DNA from: Cryptomeria japonica
Taxonomy: Eukaryota > Streptophyta > Pinopsida > Cupressales > Cupressaceae
Assembly (NCBI RefSeq): GCF_030272615.1
Contig: NC_081409.1
Location: 473,736,573-473,800,572 of the forward strand
DNA length: 64,000 bases
Direction: 5' to 3'
A model generated the notes under the pieces. It did no database searches and was not told the origin of the DNA. It saw only the letters and a list, made by a program, of their open reading frames with translations. Every line of letters begins with the position of its first letter. Position 1 is the first letter of the stretch. Position numbers and translations under genes: made by a program. Positions 33,145 to 44,820 of the stretch are shown here, in pieces.

Positions 33145-35039
33145 CCTCAAGAAATCAATAAAAATAAAAAAAGCAGAAAATCCCTAAAAAAGCAAAAAAA
33201 ACAACAACAACAAAAAAAAAGAGAAAAGAGAGAGAAAAATGCAATAAATTTAGATAGTGAAAACCTGGTAAACAGGCACTATCTAAAAAGTGAGTTCCTC
33301 CATCTATGAGATCGCTTTATGCACCTATCCACTCCATCATATCGCATCTATCGCTTCCATCTATCTTAGCTTATCCATTCCATCTTTCGCATCTATTGCT
33401 CTGAACCATTGGCAGAAAATATGCAGCTTACCAAGCAATTATCAATCTTTGACACTCTTGTCATAGTCACTATCTTAGATTTTATCAATCAATCAATATG
33501 CATTCGTATCTCGCCATAGTTTGGATCTTGATCAATTCATACATCCATAATAAAATTTTATTTCCGCTAGGGGAAAAATCCTAATTCCTTTTGCTAAGGT
33601 GAGCTTTTGAATCTTTGAAAATCCCAAAACATTTGAAAAACTTAGAAAAATAAAAAATACCTAGGGTTTTGAAATAGATAACGAGCAACAAAGCAATGAA
33701 GATCAAGGCATTTCATGACAACTGAATTGGGAAACTCAAAAACCGAAGAATCAACCAGCAAGTAATAAAGGATTATCAAAGATCATTCATCAAGATGATT
33801 ATATCAAGTTAATGACCATAAGAACATGTGAATGACATACAAGATTCAGTGTTTATATCTTGATTTTATTGCTAATCATGTACTCTATGTGACTCAAGGA
33901 TGTCCATGACTAGAGAATCTATGATGGGGCATGATTATTTTTCTTTGATTGTTGTCTATGGTTTATCTCTTATTAAGGTATGTACTTGTATCACGATATG
34001 ATCAGAAAAAGATCAAGGAGGACGTTCTAAGTCATTCATGAAAGGAGATAATCCTTGTCTATTCTGCAAGCAATACTCAGGTCAACTTGATTCATTTTAT
34101 CAAGTTTCTTGTATTAACTTGCTATATCAAAATCCATGTAAGAAATACTCAAGTCATCTTGAATCTTTATGTCAAGTTGCTTGTATTCTTTTACAACATT
34201 TTAAAGCTCAATGATGAAATCAAGCACTATTACAAGGCAAGCATATGAAGGATGCCAATATCATTTTTTATCATTTCATTAGCTCATTATTCATTTGCAT
34301 TATAAGCATTCAATGTCAGTTGCAATATAAGCATCTCATTTCATTCAGAAATCAACGGCCAATGAATAAAGATTGAGTATACTTGGACAAACAAAAACAA
34401 TTTGCATTTGATCATTATAGGTGCATTCATCTTTAGAATCATTTTAATTATCATCCATTTCATTTAGTTGCATTTTAATCATTGCATTAGTTTGCCTTCC
34501 ATTAAGTGCATTTCATTAAATCATGTAGTGTATCATCATTATTATTTGCATTATCATTTTAGTTACATTTTAAGCTCATTTAGTTGCATCTTTGCACTTA
34601 GATTCATAATCATTATAACCATTGCATATAAAAAGTCAAAAGCATATTATGTATATCATTTGCATTTTCATCATTTTCAATTGCATCCATGTGCATTAAA
34701 AAAACAAATCAATCATTCAATTGCATTCCCATATAGATCATTTGCATTTGCAACATTTACGTTAGTAATCATTTTCAATTGCAACAAAAATCAAAAGTAT
34801 TCATCATTGCATCATATAGATCATAATCATAATGAAAAGAAAAAATCACATCATCCATGTAATCAATGCATATAGATCATCATAAAATAGAGTAACATGC
34901 ATAATAAAGATCATCATCATATAGAGTCTATGTCTGCATATAGATCATCATCAAACAATAAAAGTCCAAGTATACAATGATATCAGATCAAAAGTACAAA
35001 TGCCTCATCAATACAAAGTCAAGTCAAGGTTGTCATGTA
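33145..35039 (+). other. Tat 3' untranslated region, AT-rich, no gene seen
   Basis: An A-rich stretch (33150-33245, with AACAACAACAA and GAGAGAG runs) is followed by a hairpin. Then comes sequence rich in CATTTGCAT and ATCATT words (about 34250-34900), which creates a spurious histidine-rich ORF at 34468-34875. No domain was recognised. Long 3' regions with simple and tandem repeats are usual in Tat elements. Confidence 0.6.
33249..33287. repeat. Hairpin just after Tat pol
   Basis: Arms TTTAGATAGTG (33249-33259) and CACTATCTAAA (33277-33287) are perfect complements. The intervening 17 bases contain a second small stem, CCTG with CAGG. It lies about 140 bases after integrase and straight after an A-rich tract. 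Confidence 0.75.
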
Positions 35040-37167
35040 CCACTACCACCTAACTCTGTTTGTCTTTGTGGTTGTGGACGAGAAGATCCTCCAGATGCCT
35101 GTCTCCCATGATCACCACTCCTCTAAGGAGGTCCCATGACTCCCTTACTGCTAGTATCCATCAACACGGTGGTATGATAGCTACCTGCTCTTTGGCTCTC
35201 TATGACTACATCCTCATATATTCGTCACCAATGGGAAGTCTCCTTCCCAGCTCGAACTAGTGCTCTAACAATATCAGCTGAGATAGTACCCGATCCAACC
35301 TGCTGGATATGATCAAGAAGGCCCTGAGTATTCTGTTGTCTCCTAACAACTGTGTCTCTCTCTGTCATGAGTGTTTGTATCTGTGCTCTAAGTTGATCAA
35401 TATGTGCTCTGAGACTATCAATGGTCTCCTGCTCTGGCATATCCTGCTCTGGCACATCCTACTTTGGCACATTCTGTTGTGGCACATGAACCCCAATACC
35501 CCCATCTCCACCTCCTTGTCAACCTGTTGGAATCTCACTCTGAGTAGCTCCCAAAACTCATCGTCTAATAAGTAGAACATGATCCTCTAGATCCTCATCA
35601 TCTCCACCATGAGTTGCAATAACCCTAGGGTCTGGCTGAATTTGACCAAAATCAATACCTCTCCTGCAACCCCCATCCAGTCCAGTCATCCTACCTCCTC
35701 CTGTCGATGGCAACCCTCTCAGTGATCTCATCCCTGCCTTGCCAGTATCCCTCCCAATCCGTCCAACATCTCTCCCACCCATAAGATGCAGTCTCCCAAT
35801 CCTGCCAACTGGTCCAAACGGTCCTCCATGGACTCTCAATCGACCTCCTCTCCGTCCAGGTCTCCTATCACCACCACCTCCATCCCCACCCTCATCTCCA
35901 CCTCCCCCAACCTCCTGAGCAGCTCTAAGCTCTTGTCTCTGTCTCCTGACACCTGGATCATTTGAATTGTCATCGTCATCTCCTGAGATAGGAGGAGGAT
36001 CTGCTACATTAGTAATACAAGGAAATGGATGAGCTAGTATGTACTGATCATAATCTGCAGTAACACCAAGATCAAGAATGTGTAATCTCATATCATAAGC
36101 CACTCTTGGAGTAGCAAGAAACTCTACGTGATAAATCTCAAAAGAGAAAGAAGGTCCCCAATCTCGTCTATCTCTGTACTGCCGAGCATACATCATGACA
36201 CCAGTAGGCATAGGCTGAATGATACCGAACTGTTTAAGAATGTGACACATCAACTATCTCTCAACAATGTAAGGAGTACAACCAATGAGATATCTACTCT
36301 ATAAAATAAATGGTAATGTTCGTGCATCATCCATCCACGACTCACAATCAACATATGGTCTCCAAGTAACACTATCCAAAGAATCAAGAACCCAACGCCA
36401 ATACTCCATCTTAGCTTATGTTGAGTAAGGATACCTACATATAGATAAACATATGGTTGTCTCTCTCCATGAACTCGATGATGGATAGGCCGAGTAATAA
36501 CAATGTGCTCCCAACACCAGATCTGCAAAAGTGTGCATCATGTCAATAGACTAGCACTCTCATCATAAACCACCTGATAAAGATCATGATATAAATGAGA
36601 AAGCATGCAAACACCCCACACACATCGAGTCTGATGTTGCATCATGCTCTGAAGAATCTTACCCCAACCAACATAAAAACCTCGAGATCTCCTATGTGGA
36701 CAAATAAATCCCCCAATCAAACCTACAAGAATCACAGGGAGAGTCTCGTAATACATAATCATATCCTCCCATCATATCTCTCCTCTCCCAATGCTCTCAT
36801 CACCAAATACGGCTCTGCATGCCTCTGTCCCTCCACGATCCTAAAAACCATACTGCACTATCTCACCAGTCACTGGGATATGCAGAATCTGATACACATC
36901 CTCAAGCGTCACACTAATCTCACCCATTGGCAGGTGGAAAGTGTTATGCTCGCTATGCCATCTCTCGGCTAACGCTATCAACAAACCCCTATTATGGGTA
37001 ATATCGGGCATGTATAACAAGTGACATAATCCACATGCATCTATATGTCTCACCTCTGCCTGTGTAAGCTCTGGCACTAAGTGCTGCATAGCCGGGTATT
37101 TCTCCTCACACTGGAGAACATCAAGTTTCTCCTGTTTACCAAGAGCATTCGATCAATCATCACTCAT
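35040..37167 (-). pseudogene. Antisense ORF with plant mobile domain (PMD) inside the Tat element
   Basis: On the - strand, ATG 37167 starts a frame that runs with stops and at least one frameshift to about 35040. The N-terminal part (ACGLCHLLYMPDITHN, ALAERWHSEHNTFHLP, GEISVTLEDVYQILHIPV) is the typical start of the plant mobile domain found in MAIN/MAIL1 proteins and in captured ORFs of Tat elements. Further on are WRPYV in a shifted frame and ILKQFGIIQPMP. The C-terminal part is rich in Gly, Arg and Asp, then has an LRAHIDQLRAQIQTL coiled coil. Stops include TAG at 36841-36843 and TGA near 36777. It lies between pol and the 3' LTR, opposite in direction. Its role in the element is unknown. 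Confidence 0.8.
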
Positions 37168-37278
37168 CTCTCTATCAAATAAAAAAGATTGCTAATCTAT
37201 CATATCAATCTTTTCAAAATGAAGCAAATCAGGCTATCAAATCATTTTAAACCTATCAAACATGGTTTTCTATCAAAT

Positions 37279-37474
37279 CACTTAGTTCAATCAAAACTCT
37301 GTTATGCTCTTACATCAGAAACTAAATCGGTTTCTTAGATCTAAACTATCAAAACAAATCAAATCGATCTAACAATCACTAAGTTCAATGAAAACTCTGC
37401 TATGCTCTTACATCAGAAACTAAATCGGTTTCTTAGAGAAAATCTATCAAAACAAATCAAATAGATCTATCAAC
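37279..37474. repeat. Tandem duplication, 98-bp period
   Basis: Two copies start at 37279 and 37377, both containing ATGCTCTTACATCAGAAAC and AAATCGGTTTCTTAGA. They lie upstream of the antisense PMD ORF. Confidence 0.85.
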
Positions 37475-37589
37475 AACATCAATCAATCAATCAAGTATCT
37501 ATTCATCATAATTGCACCTCAGACACACTTAAATCTAATCAACAAAGTGATTTTTTGGCTATGACATCTATCAAAAACATGCATCTTGA

Positions 37590-37880
37590 GCATATGCGCT
37601 AATCTTTTTAACAAAAGCGCTATCCTATTGAACGTAGGTGCTAACCAAAGCATATGCGCTAACTGTTTTAACAAAAGTGCTATTTTATTGAACATATACG
37701 CGAAACAAAGCAAATGTGCTAACTTTAGCTACAAACACACAATGTAGAAGTGCTAACCTAAGCAAAAGCGCTAACATTCCTAACATATGCGCTACCAAAA
37801 TGAGCACATGCACTAACATGAGACAATGCGTTAAACCTAAATGCATATGTGCTAAACCTAAATGCAAAAGCGCTAATCAA
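37590..37880. repeat. Array of about 14 degenerate GCATATGCGCTAAC motifs
   Basis: Short words such as CATATGCGCTAA, AAAAGCGCTAAC, AAATGTGCTAAC and AGAAGTGCTAAC recur every 20-24 bases. The array is in the Tat 3' region, on the promoter side of the antisense PMD ORF. Tandem repeats in the 3' untranslated region are a known habit of Tat/Ogre elements. Confidence 0.8.
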
Positions 37881-38299
37881 ACATCAAAAATCGCAAAAAA
37901 TTTAATAAATCCAAAAACGTGCCAAAAACATGAAAAATTGTACAACAAGTTGAAAACAAAGCTCGGGATAAGATACATACCGGAAGCCCATACTTAGGAG
38001 GTCACTGATATCGTCGAACGCACTCAAATCGATGGTTCTCCACAGGAATCACCATTTTGCCACCTCGCCGAGACAATTTTCTTCACAAGCTGACAAGGAT
38101 GAAAATGAAATTAAAATTAACCTTGGTTAATTTTATATTTACTATTTGAAAGAGTATTTAATGCTTTTCAATGGGGCAATTTAATTTGTTTTCACGATCA
38201 ATCTCTCGAGGCGGCACACAATCAGGATTTTTATCTCCATCAAGCGTACTATCGAGACTTGATTTAATCTTTGAAAAAATGTTGTCTTGACATCATTTC

Positions 38300-38313
38300 A
38301 AAGAGGGACAAAA
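38300..38313 (+). other. Tat polypurine tract
   Basis: AAAGAGGGACAAAA directly precedes TGTATACAC, which I take as the LTR start. Confidence 0.75.
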
Positions 38314-39479
38314 TGTATACACATAAAAATGGCTGAGCGATTAAATAAATATTATATATTTATAATAATTATTCTTCTATTAAATAGTTAATTTGAAAAG
38401 ATTAATTTATTTAATTCATTTCGTGTCTTTCTATTAATTAATTTAATTGAAATATTTTATTAATTAATTCATCTATCTTATTCCTCTAAATTAATTAAAT
38501 ATCTAATATTTAATTATCCTTCTAATCAATTAATTAAATATCTAATATTTAATTATCTCCTTCAATCAATTAAATACCTAATATTTAATGGTTATTCTCC
38601 TATCCTATAGTCTCAAATATTAAATAATTTCTTAAATTATTTAATCCCTCTTATCCAACTCACCTTCCATCTCCACTTCATCTTCCCTTTGCCAACTTAT
38701 CCATCATGTGGCTAAGGAAATTAATATTTCTTAAATATTAATTCATCATTTATCTCCAACCTCCAAATTTAATGAAATATTGTGTACGTACACATATTTC
38801 ATAACCTTCTTCTATATTCTCTCCAATATCCCTACATCTTAGGAAGGACTTGAGTCCACTTGTCCTCTCATGCCTAAATTTTCTCCAACCATCCCTAGAT
38901 TCTCTCAATCAACAACCCAGACAAGGTGAGATGAGTGACACTTGTCTTCTCCTTCCCCCTTTCTCTCAACCTTCACCTTTGTTCACAGCCATCCAAATCT
39001 GCAGATCTGATCATGACCGTTGATCCATGCCATATCATCTTATCCTCTCAAAGTCTATAAGATCAGGAGTTTGAGTTGAAAGAGAGTTAGACTTCAAGCG
39101 AACTTGCAAGCTAATCATTTGTAAAACTTATGCATCTGTGAGTTTTCAATCTTGAAGCAAATAGCAATTAGCATTTTAGCATAGTCATTTAGCATTACAT
39201 ATCATAGCATTTGTGAACTATCAGTTATCAGTCCATTCTTCATATGCCATCTTGGAAGTGATTAGTGCTTGTATGAGAGCACACCATCTGCAACCAGGAA
39301 CAGTGGAGTTAGGACACAATGAGACATAAACCATGAAGGTAAAAATAGCATTTTTATTTCATATATATTTCATGTAGTTTCATTGGTTGAGTTTGGATTT
39401 CGTGTAGCATTTTCATTGGTATTTTGTGAAACTAACTTGTTGCAGGTAGCATTCTGAGGATGAAATTCAAGTCGACACA
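38314..39479 (+). repeat. Tat 3' LTR (right boundary uncertain)
   Basis: It begins TGTATACAC after the polypurine tract. The first 350 bases are very AT-rich with TTAATTAA and ATATTTAATTA words. A TATA-like CTATAAG at 39055-39061 is followed by a probable transcribed part. The end is set at GTCGACACA only because an LTR should end in CA; without the 5' partner it cannot be fixed. Confidence 0.55.
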
Positions 39480-39868
39480 GTCATCACAAATGATCTTGCT
39501 TTATCAGATTATTATGGCAATAAACAATTCTTTCATAAGAGAATTTCAGACAACATTCATCTATTGGAAATGAAAATCACAAGAGAACCGATATCTAAAA
39601 CACAAGATCTCCTTTAGCACAATTGAATTGAAACACTGGATCAATTACCGAAAAATGAAAAGTTGCAGAAAAGTATTTTTTTCTATTCATCCCTTTTGAA
39701 AATGATTACATTACATATTTGTAATAAAGTGAGGGTCCAAGCCCCTTCAAAGAGTCTTTTGACATTAAACTAATCATATGACAACTAAGTGCCTTAATAT
39801 CTCATTAGGCACATATGTACTTTAGTCAAGTGATCAGCATAGCTTTGACTCAGGTAAGTGTCACACTC

Positions 39869-42800
39869 TTAAGTGATACCTTTGACTATGCTTTTTGCAG
39901 GGAACATTTCTTCCACGTGATTGTTGAATGTGTCTGGATCTCCCTTTTGGGTTGCTTTTATTGCATCACACAGGTACTTTTGACATTCTTGGATCCACCT
40001 GATTTTTTCTTTTAGTTCTCCATCCTCGGTCATCAAAGGAGGTATCCCTTTTCCTTCATCAAAAACAAAGTATCCTAACTCTTCCATTAATGTTTTTTGT
40101 ATATTTATTGTAGGCTTCCATCAACTTTTCATTTTTCTTGATCACAATTGGATCCGAGTTGCTCCTTTATTGGACCTCATCAAGTTTTTCTTCCAACTGG
40201 TTCTCCAACCTCTTATGTTATGAAATAGCAAGATTATTCTTTGAACATGTGGTCCAACACTTATCCATCCACGTCATCGTAGTATTAAACCTTTTATGAA
40301 TGAACACTAACATGACATAAAATTTAGCATTGGCCAATTGGTTTTTCAATTATTGGTTCTCTTCTTTAAGTTTACTATTTTTGTCTCTTGGTTGCGAGCT
40401 CTCTCCTTGTGTAAGCATAGGTGTCCACCCTGATGTATTTACCATGTCCTTTAAGAACTCAATTTCTTTAACCAATCTTTCATTCCTGAGCCTGTTAGCA
40501 TCAATTTCCTTCATGACCAATTGGATTTGAGCTTTATTTTATTTGGCTATGTTAATGCCCAAATTAACAGTGACTACACGGTCTATTTCTCCTACTTTAA
40601 AATTCATTACATGCCCAAAGGTTCTCTTAGTGTCTACAACCATAAGCTTCTTGTGTGGTGAATATAGTGCCCCAAATCCGGAGTGAGTGTTCATTTGGGT
40701 TATATCCCGATCCAACAGAGATTTGAGTGACTCCTGCAAAACTTAGCTTATGCTTTGCACCACTATCGTGTACAAAACTATCAAACACCAAGGTAGATTT
40801 CAAGTCCCATCCCCAAAATATCAGTACACCTGCATCTCCCAAGAGCCTTCTCCCTTTTTCAGGAGTCATGTGTCCATTTCTTGCTCTATGTCCATCCTCA
40901 AAGTCTCCAGAAGATGCCCTTTATTGCTATCAATGATGTCATCAATTATTTCTCTTACTTCTTTTCCTTTTATCTTATATAAAAAAGATTTAAATTCTTG
41001 TCTCTTGATGAACTATTCATCAGAAATAAAAAGATTGCAAGCCAGTTATCTAGAATCCTCCTCAACAGAATCTCCAACTTCTGATTCTCTGTTCACTAGT
41101 TGATATGATTCAATCCTAGAGACTACAATCCTAGTAGGCTCTAGAGGTGGTCCCTCATTATCAGATGACTCCTCACTAGCGGAGGAAAGGAGTTGTACAG
41201 TTTGCATTTCTCTCATCCTAGCCTCCATGTCCATATTATATTTTTTAATAGCCCTAATGGCATCTTCCTCATGTAGGTTCCTCATTACATCTTCCTGGGC
41301 AAGGTTTGTGGGTGTACCCACTTAGCTTTTGTGATCACTTGGCACTATCAATGAATCCTTTTGGGTCAAAATCCTTCCTTGGTGTAGCCCTGTTCATGTT
41401 ATAATGTATTAGTTTTCCCAATATTTGATCATATCTTGAGCTCTGGGCAAGGTTTGTGGGTATACCCACTTAGCTTTTGTGATCACTTGGCACTGTTAAT
41501 GAATCCTTTTGGGTCAAAATCCTTCCTTGGTGTAGCCCTGTTCATGTTATAATGTATTAGCTTTCCCAATATTTGATCATATCCCGAGCTTTGGCAAGCA
41601 CAGTGAAATCACCGAAACACAAAGTTGCTAGCATGAAAGACTGTTTCTCATAGGACCTTAAATGTATTACGTTAGAATAGTCTAATTTCCTCACTATCTC
41701 CAAGTAAGATATTCTATCTGGTACAGTTCTAGGCAATATGAATGGTGTATCCTCAAAGCAATAGACCCTTATTATAGTAGCATCCGAGTAGTAGTACCAA
41801 TCTCCCCAATTGTGTTTCACTGTGGTTGGGCCACCATAGTCCTTTGGCCTCAAGAACCTCTTGATCTCATCTGACAAAGAATAGTCACATGTATTGTTGA
41901 ACATCTTGAAAATAGTTTTTACAAAATATTCTTTAAATTAAGCATAATTGGACCTGGCAAACCTGTCGTCCCAAATGGATGTCCATAACTGAACTGGTAA
42001 TGGTTTGCCTTCTTGATCAAGTTGTTGTATTTTTAACTCCTCTGGCCACATACCCTTTTCATATCCAAAGTACAAGACCATATGCATCAGAACAGAATAA
42101 TGCTTAAGGGATAACTTAGAGGGGTTCTTCTTGGTTGTTGTGAGGGTTAGGTCAATTAACAATGAACTAACACTACATAGTTGAAGTTTCTTAGGTTGTG
42201 GCTCTAGATATTTGTAGCTACCACCATAGGCTCAATTGACATGAACCCAGGGACTTCAACCCCTAACACTTGTCCAACAATATAGTATGTGTATTTAAAA
42301 TAATTTTCAAATAGGTCCACACTAAATGGTGGCCCATCATCATCCACCAATGGTATTGTATTCCCATCCACTCTTGGTTTGTACAATGGCAATCTCCAAC
42401 CCTTGTAGGTGGTGTCCAGCCTCCAACATTCATTTTTTAAATCCTCATAAACAATTTGATGGTCACATACATCCTCAAAACCAAAAACCTCCTCAATTGC
42501 AATTTTGGACAAATACACAAATGGTTTTCCTTGCAAATCACAAATAGCCTTGAGTTATGAATTGTAGTGTTTGGCCAAAAGCTTGACCAGGTCTACGTCT
42601 ACAAATGTATTTGGGATAACTATTTTCCCTAAATTTTTCCTCCATGGGTTGCAAATAGGTTAATGTTCGGTTCTTCTACAATAGTGAAAGGGGAACAATT
42701 TGAATCCCCGAATATCAGTCCATATATCCCCCACATTATGGTATTTGTCTTCAAATTTGATAACACTAGGGTTCAACTGAACTGCTCTCCTATCCCTATT

Positions 42801-43043
42801 CCCTGAATCATGCAATTGGTCTATTAGGTCCCGATTTAACTTCCTCTCTTCTACTTTTTCTTTCAACTCAATTACCTCTGGTTGCTTTGGAGGCTTCTCT
42901 TTTTGTGTTTTTTGCTTTTTTTCTTTAGTTTTACTAATTTCCCCCTTTCTTCTCTTCCCTTTAGATGTTGCAGGACTATCCATTTTATGAATTCCAGAGC
43001 AAAATTTGAAAATTAATTTCACAGAGTTAAGAAAAGGCCTCAA
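39869..43043 (-). pseudogene. Decayed ORF of an unrecognised family (family X, copy 1)
   Basis: Reading right to left, pieces at 43043-42660, 42536-42204, 42162-41938, 41904-41557, 41321-41046, 40869-40539 and 40087-39869 form one protein of about 1000 residues with stops and frameshifts. The likely start is the methionine at 42983 (MDSPATSKGKRRKGEISKTK), giving a basic, lysine-rich N-terminus. The middle has GKPFVYLSKIAIEEVFGFED, then WGDWYYYSD and RVYCFEDTPFILPR. The C-terminal third is charged and coiled-coil-like (LKEENQ, LENQLEEKLDEV). I do not recognise the family. RV-x-C and PF-x-LPR followed by LE-x2-R are shared with the ORF at 44821-47184. It could be an extra ORF of a retrotransposon. 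Confidence 0.6.
41297..41592. repeat. 148-bp tandem duplication within family X copy 1
   Basis: Copies at 41297-41444 and 41445-41592 begin GGGCAAGGTTTGTGGGT and differ at only a few bases. As 148 is not a multiple of three it shifts the reading frame, so it arose after or during loss of function. Confidence 0.92.
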
Positions 43044-43254
43044 CTACTTACTTGTTACTATCCGGATGCCCTCACCTGATCCCTTGCTTCCACTGCTCAC
43101 AATGCTTTGTCAATTTGCTACATCTGAAGCATTTGCAATTATCCTTCTTAGACAAACTTTGACTGTGTAGCATTAATGTCGCCTTCAACAATAGATGCTC
43201 AATAAATTTTGAATTCTGAACGATTTGGTTGATGTGACAGGTTCCTTTTGAGGT

Positions 43255-44345
43255 GACTTTATATGTTAATGCATCGTCAAGACCTCAGTGATGTGTTGCT
43301 TATGGGAGATGTCAATCGATCACCTCATTTGATTTAGTTTGACAACTATTAGTCTTATCTATCCATTTGGTAACCTTTCAGTTTGTCATGTTTTGTTTAT
43401 CGGGTAGACTTTCCCCGATCTCTCTTATCTCCTAAATTTCCTTTCCCTGCGGTCATTACTGGGAGTCATAGTGATTGAACATCATCAGCGGGATCATTGA
43501 TGTTGGGGTTACAAAAGAAATATTTGGACGATGGTCATTTTCTTGTCGATGCATATTGCCTCAGGCATAAAGTTGTCAGTTACTTCCCTTCTATCGACAT
43601 GACTCTTGAAGCTAGGTTGACCCTAAATGTTTCTTTCTGATCTAGGTAGGTCTGGCCGATAGAACAACTACCTTATTTTTCCTTTTCAGGGGGAAAAATT
43701 GGTTGTCATACCGATATCCTTCATGTTTTTTGTTGTCAGGGTGGCTCACCTAGTCAACCTGCCTTTTGTCATCTCCTCTCGACAACATCTAGTCTTGTCG
43801 ATCATTAGATTTTTCCTTATGACTCATATGAGAGTGACTTGAGCCGATATATTTTTGTATAGTTTTATCGGAGTATCTTTTATTATTGGGTTGACCTCTA
43901 GTATGTCACTCTGGCTTCATAACTCATGTCGATGCTAAACTCGTCGGTCAGACTCTTTCTGATGTCTTTTCTTATGTCTTCTATCATTGTTCATATCCGG
44001 TTGGGTCATCTTGACATGTTCACTCGTATCATCCATCAGTGCAACTTTTGTGATTGGGTTGACTTTTGTGGGTTCGCTCCGATCTCATAACTCTTCACAA
44101 TGTTGCATCCATCAGGTATACATCCCCGATAATCTTCTTCTCATGGATGTATATTGGTATGACATGAGAAATTGGCTTGACCGCTTTACGCTTTCTCCGA
44201 AGAAGGTTTTCACACCGATAATCTATCTGTCCTTTTATCGATGTGTCTCTCTGTAGTGTCTTTCTGATAGGTACTTATAATGCCAATCTAAAGAATACTA
44301 ATCTGATTGGTATGACTTAATGGGGTCTTGCCAATTTACTTGTTT
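43255..44345. repeat. Array of CCGAT/ATCGG-type inverted repeats
   Basis: At least five short hairpins are spaced along about 1 kb: ATCGGG with CCCGAT (43399-43419), TGTCGAT with ATCGACA (43544-43599), TCGACAA with TTGTCGA (43779-43801), CCGATA with TATCGG (43844-43871), and CACACCGATAA with TTATCGATGTG (44211-44245, one mismatch). Single CCGAT or TCGAT words lie between them. It sits upstream, on the - strand, of family X copy 1. Confidence 0.65.
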
Positions 44346-44820
44346 TGACGCTTTTTGCTACAATGAAATACTGGGCTTATACATTATAAAAATTGCTCAT
44401 TTTTGACAACTCTAGGTGTGTCCAGGCAGTGCCACTAAGGTCTATGGAGACCAAAGTGCATGATAATGAATATTCTAGGCTTATATGACAATCTTCACAT
44501 AGGAAGATCACTTATTTTGTCTAGGTGCTAATAGTCCCTCATGGCTATACGATGGGCTCTACCCTTGTGGGATCCCATTTTACCCCACAAATAACACATT
44601 TGTTATTCATATCTTTCATTGATGGACTTGTACCAATAATAACTCCATTTGATATGTAAATAAATCATTCTTCTCAAACCGATGTCATGGATTCAAGGAT
44701 AATTGTCAGCAATGTAGGGAATGTTTTCAAGGTTGTTGGAATATAAGAATTTGATTGATGGTAAGGGTCGGGAAAAATGACTACTTGAAGATCCTGAGGA
44801 GAACTTTAATTCCACCATAG
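44346..44820. other. Unassigned spacer
   Basis: AT-rich sequence between the CCGAT array and the end of the next - strand ORF. No gene, LTR end or polypurine tract was recognised. Confidence 0.5.

Larger units (their letters stand above)
1..39479 (+). mobile_element. Tat-lineage Ty3/Gypsy LTR retrotransposon, partial, host of nested insertions
   Basis: The domain order read in pieces is gag, zinc knuckle, protease, linker with a G-patch-like motif, RT, RNase H, a second RNase H, integrase, long 3' untranslated region with an antisense ORF, polypurine tract and LTR. The second RNase H after the first, and an extra ORF between integrase and the 3' LTR, are known hallmarks of the Tat/Ogre group. 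The element is split by Copia-A (3228-9181) and by the Tekay-like element (10483-30365); removing both and one copy of each target duplication rejoins the linker and the RT. The 5' LTR and start of gag lie left of the window. The right LTR boundary is uncertain because the partner LTR is not visible. All coding parts are broken, so the copy is dead. Confidence 0.85.

Noticed and set aside
34468-34875. Histidine-rich 135-codon ORF
   Set aside because: Arises from CATTTGCAT/ATCATT low-complexity sequence in the Tat 3' region.
37590-37880. Regularly spaced short repeats as a possible CRISPR array
   Set aside because: Repeats are degenerate 10-14-base words with spacing of only 20-24 bases, in a plant retrotransposon.
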